Source: DAIOGN01 sp036745245 (GTDB taxonomy: Bacteria > Zixibacteria > MSB-5A5 > JAUVRN01). Taken from it: DNA of 7,138 nucleotides. The stretch lies in NCBI GenBank assembly GCA_036745245.1, contig DAIOGN010000147.1:1-7138 (forward strand), in the 5' to 3' direction. This document shows positions 6,870-7,138 of the stretch, one piece after another. Both the position numbers and the translations under genes were made by a program. How positions within the stretch are numbered: position 1 is the first letter of the stretch; each line of letters starts with the position of its first letter. The notes beneath the pieces were generated by a model that was not told the origin of the DNA, did not search any database, and was given only the letters and a program-made list of their open reading frames with translations.

Positions 6870-6897
6870 TTGACACCCCCTGCACGCGGAATATATT
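6870..6897 (+). promoter_or_regulatory. Strong sigma-70 promoter of the tRNA-Thr/tuf operon
   Basis: TTGACA (6870-6875, perfect consensus) is followed after 16 bp by TATATT (6892-6897, five of six). The bases just downstream (CACGCT) form a GC-rich discriminator of the kind linked to stringent control at stable-RNA promoters. The expected start is near 6904, giving about 40 bases of leader before the tRNA. The -10 sits inside the palindrome GAATATATTC (6889-6898). Confidence 0.8.
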
Positions 6898-6944
6898 CAC
6901 GCTCCTTGGTTGCTGGGCGCTAAGGTGATCTTGGACATTGCCTT

Positions 6945-7017
<73 letters not shown>

Positions 7018-7032
7018 TAAATCTTGAACGCA

Positions 7033-7068
7033 CCCTCCGGTCTCGTGCTGTGCCGCCGATCCGGAGGG
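7033..7068 (+). promoter_or_regulatory. Leader hairpin between tRNA-Thr and tuf
   Basis: CCCTCCGG (7033-7040) and CCGGAGGG (7061-7068) form a perfect 8-bp GC-rich stem with a 20-base loop. It ends six bases before the GGAG ribosome site (7075-7078) of tuf. No T-run follows, so it is not a typical intrinsic terminator. It could mark tRNA/mRNA processing or modulate translation initiation; its right arm itself contains a decoy GGAGGG. Confidence 0.6.
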
Positions 7069-7084
7069 CGAAAAGGAGCCGAAA

Positions 7085-7138
7085 GTGGCAAAGCAGAAGT
7101 TTGAGCGCACGAAGCCTCACGTGAACGTGGGGACGATC
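7085..7138 (+). CDS. tuf: Translation elongation factor EF-Tu, N-terminal fragment cut by window end
   Basis: Eighteen codons are present, encoding (V/M)AKQKFERTKPHVNVGTI, which is the nearly invariant start of EF-Tu just before the GHVDHGKT P-loop that would follow outside the window. EF-Tu is the GTPase that carries aminoacyl-tRNA to the ribosome. The start is GTG at 7085, preceded by AAGGAG (7073-7078) at a six-base spacing. It is expected to be cotranscribed with the tRNA-Thr upstream. In other bacteria this locus continues toward secE and nusG, which cannot be checked here. Confidence 0.96.
   Translation, partial: MAKQKFERTKPHVNVGTI

Noticed and set aside
7033..7068. Intrinsic terminator between the tRNA and tuf
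   Set aside because: The stem is followed by CGAAAAGGAG and not a T-run, and tRNA-Thr with tuf is usually one operon.

Overview
This is a 7.1 kb piece of a GC-rich bacterial chromosome. The genes are closely packed and mostly intact, and there is no sign of a mobile element, phage or CRISPR. The left-edge protein combines LVIVD beta-propeller repeats with a DUF4215-type cysteine-rich unit. From memory, that pairing is common in Myxococcota and in Gram-negative candidate phyla of the Eisenbacteria/Krumholzibacteria kind. The sequence alone does not settle the phylum.

Layout. (1) Positions 1-1669, minus strand: the N-terminal 556 codons of a large secreted propeller protein, still open at the left edge. 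(2) 1918-3174, plus strand: a polytopic membrane protein resembling GT-C (ArnT/PMT_2-type) glycosyltransferases. (3) 3225-4265, minus: a PA0069/SplB-type radical SAM protein with an intact CX3CX2C cluster motif. (4) 4434-4883, plus: an MsrA-like protein that has lost the catalytic cysteine and contains no cysteine at all, followed 28 bp later by (5) tag, DNA-3-methyladenine glycosylase I (4912-5517), probably one transcription unit. (6) 5509-6846, minus: a Wzx/MATE-like polysaccharide flippase whose 3' end overlaps tag by 9 bp. (7) 6870-7138, plus: a near-consensus sigma-70 promoter, tRNA-Thr(GGT), a leader hairpin and the first 18 codons of tuf (EF-Tu). The tRNA-Thr/tuf order matches the thrT-tufB arrangement of E. 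coli.

Functionally the window mixes housekeeping (EF-Tu, tRNA), repair (Tag and possibly its MsrA-like neighbour), envelope glycan functions (the glycosyltransferase-like protein and the flippase, in separate transcription units) and a large surface protein. No multi-gene novel system is evident. The most unusual items are the cysteine-free MsrA homologue ahead of tag, the in-phase insertion of a cysteine-rich unit between propeller repeats, and a palindromic -10 element between the flippase gene and the tRNA-tuf operon.
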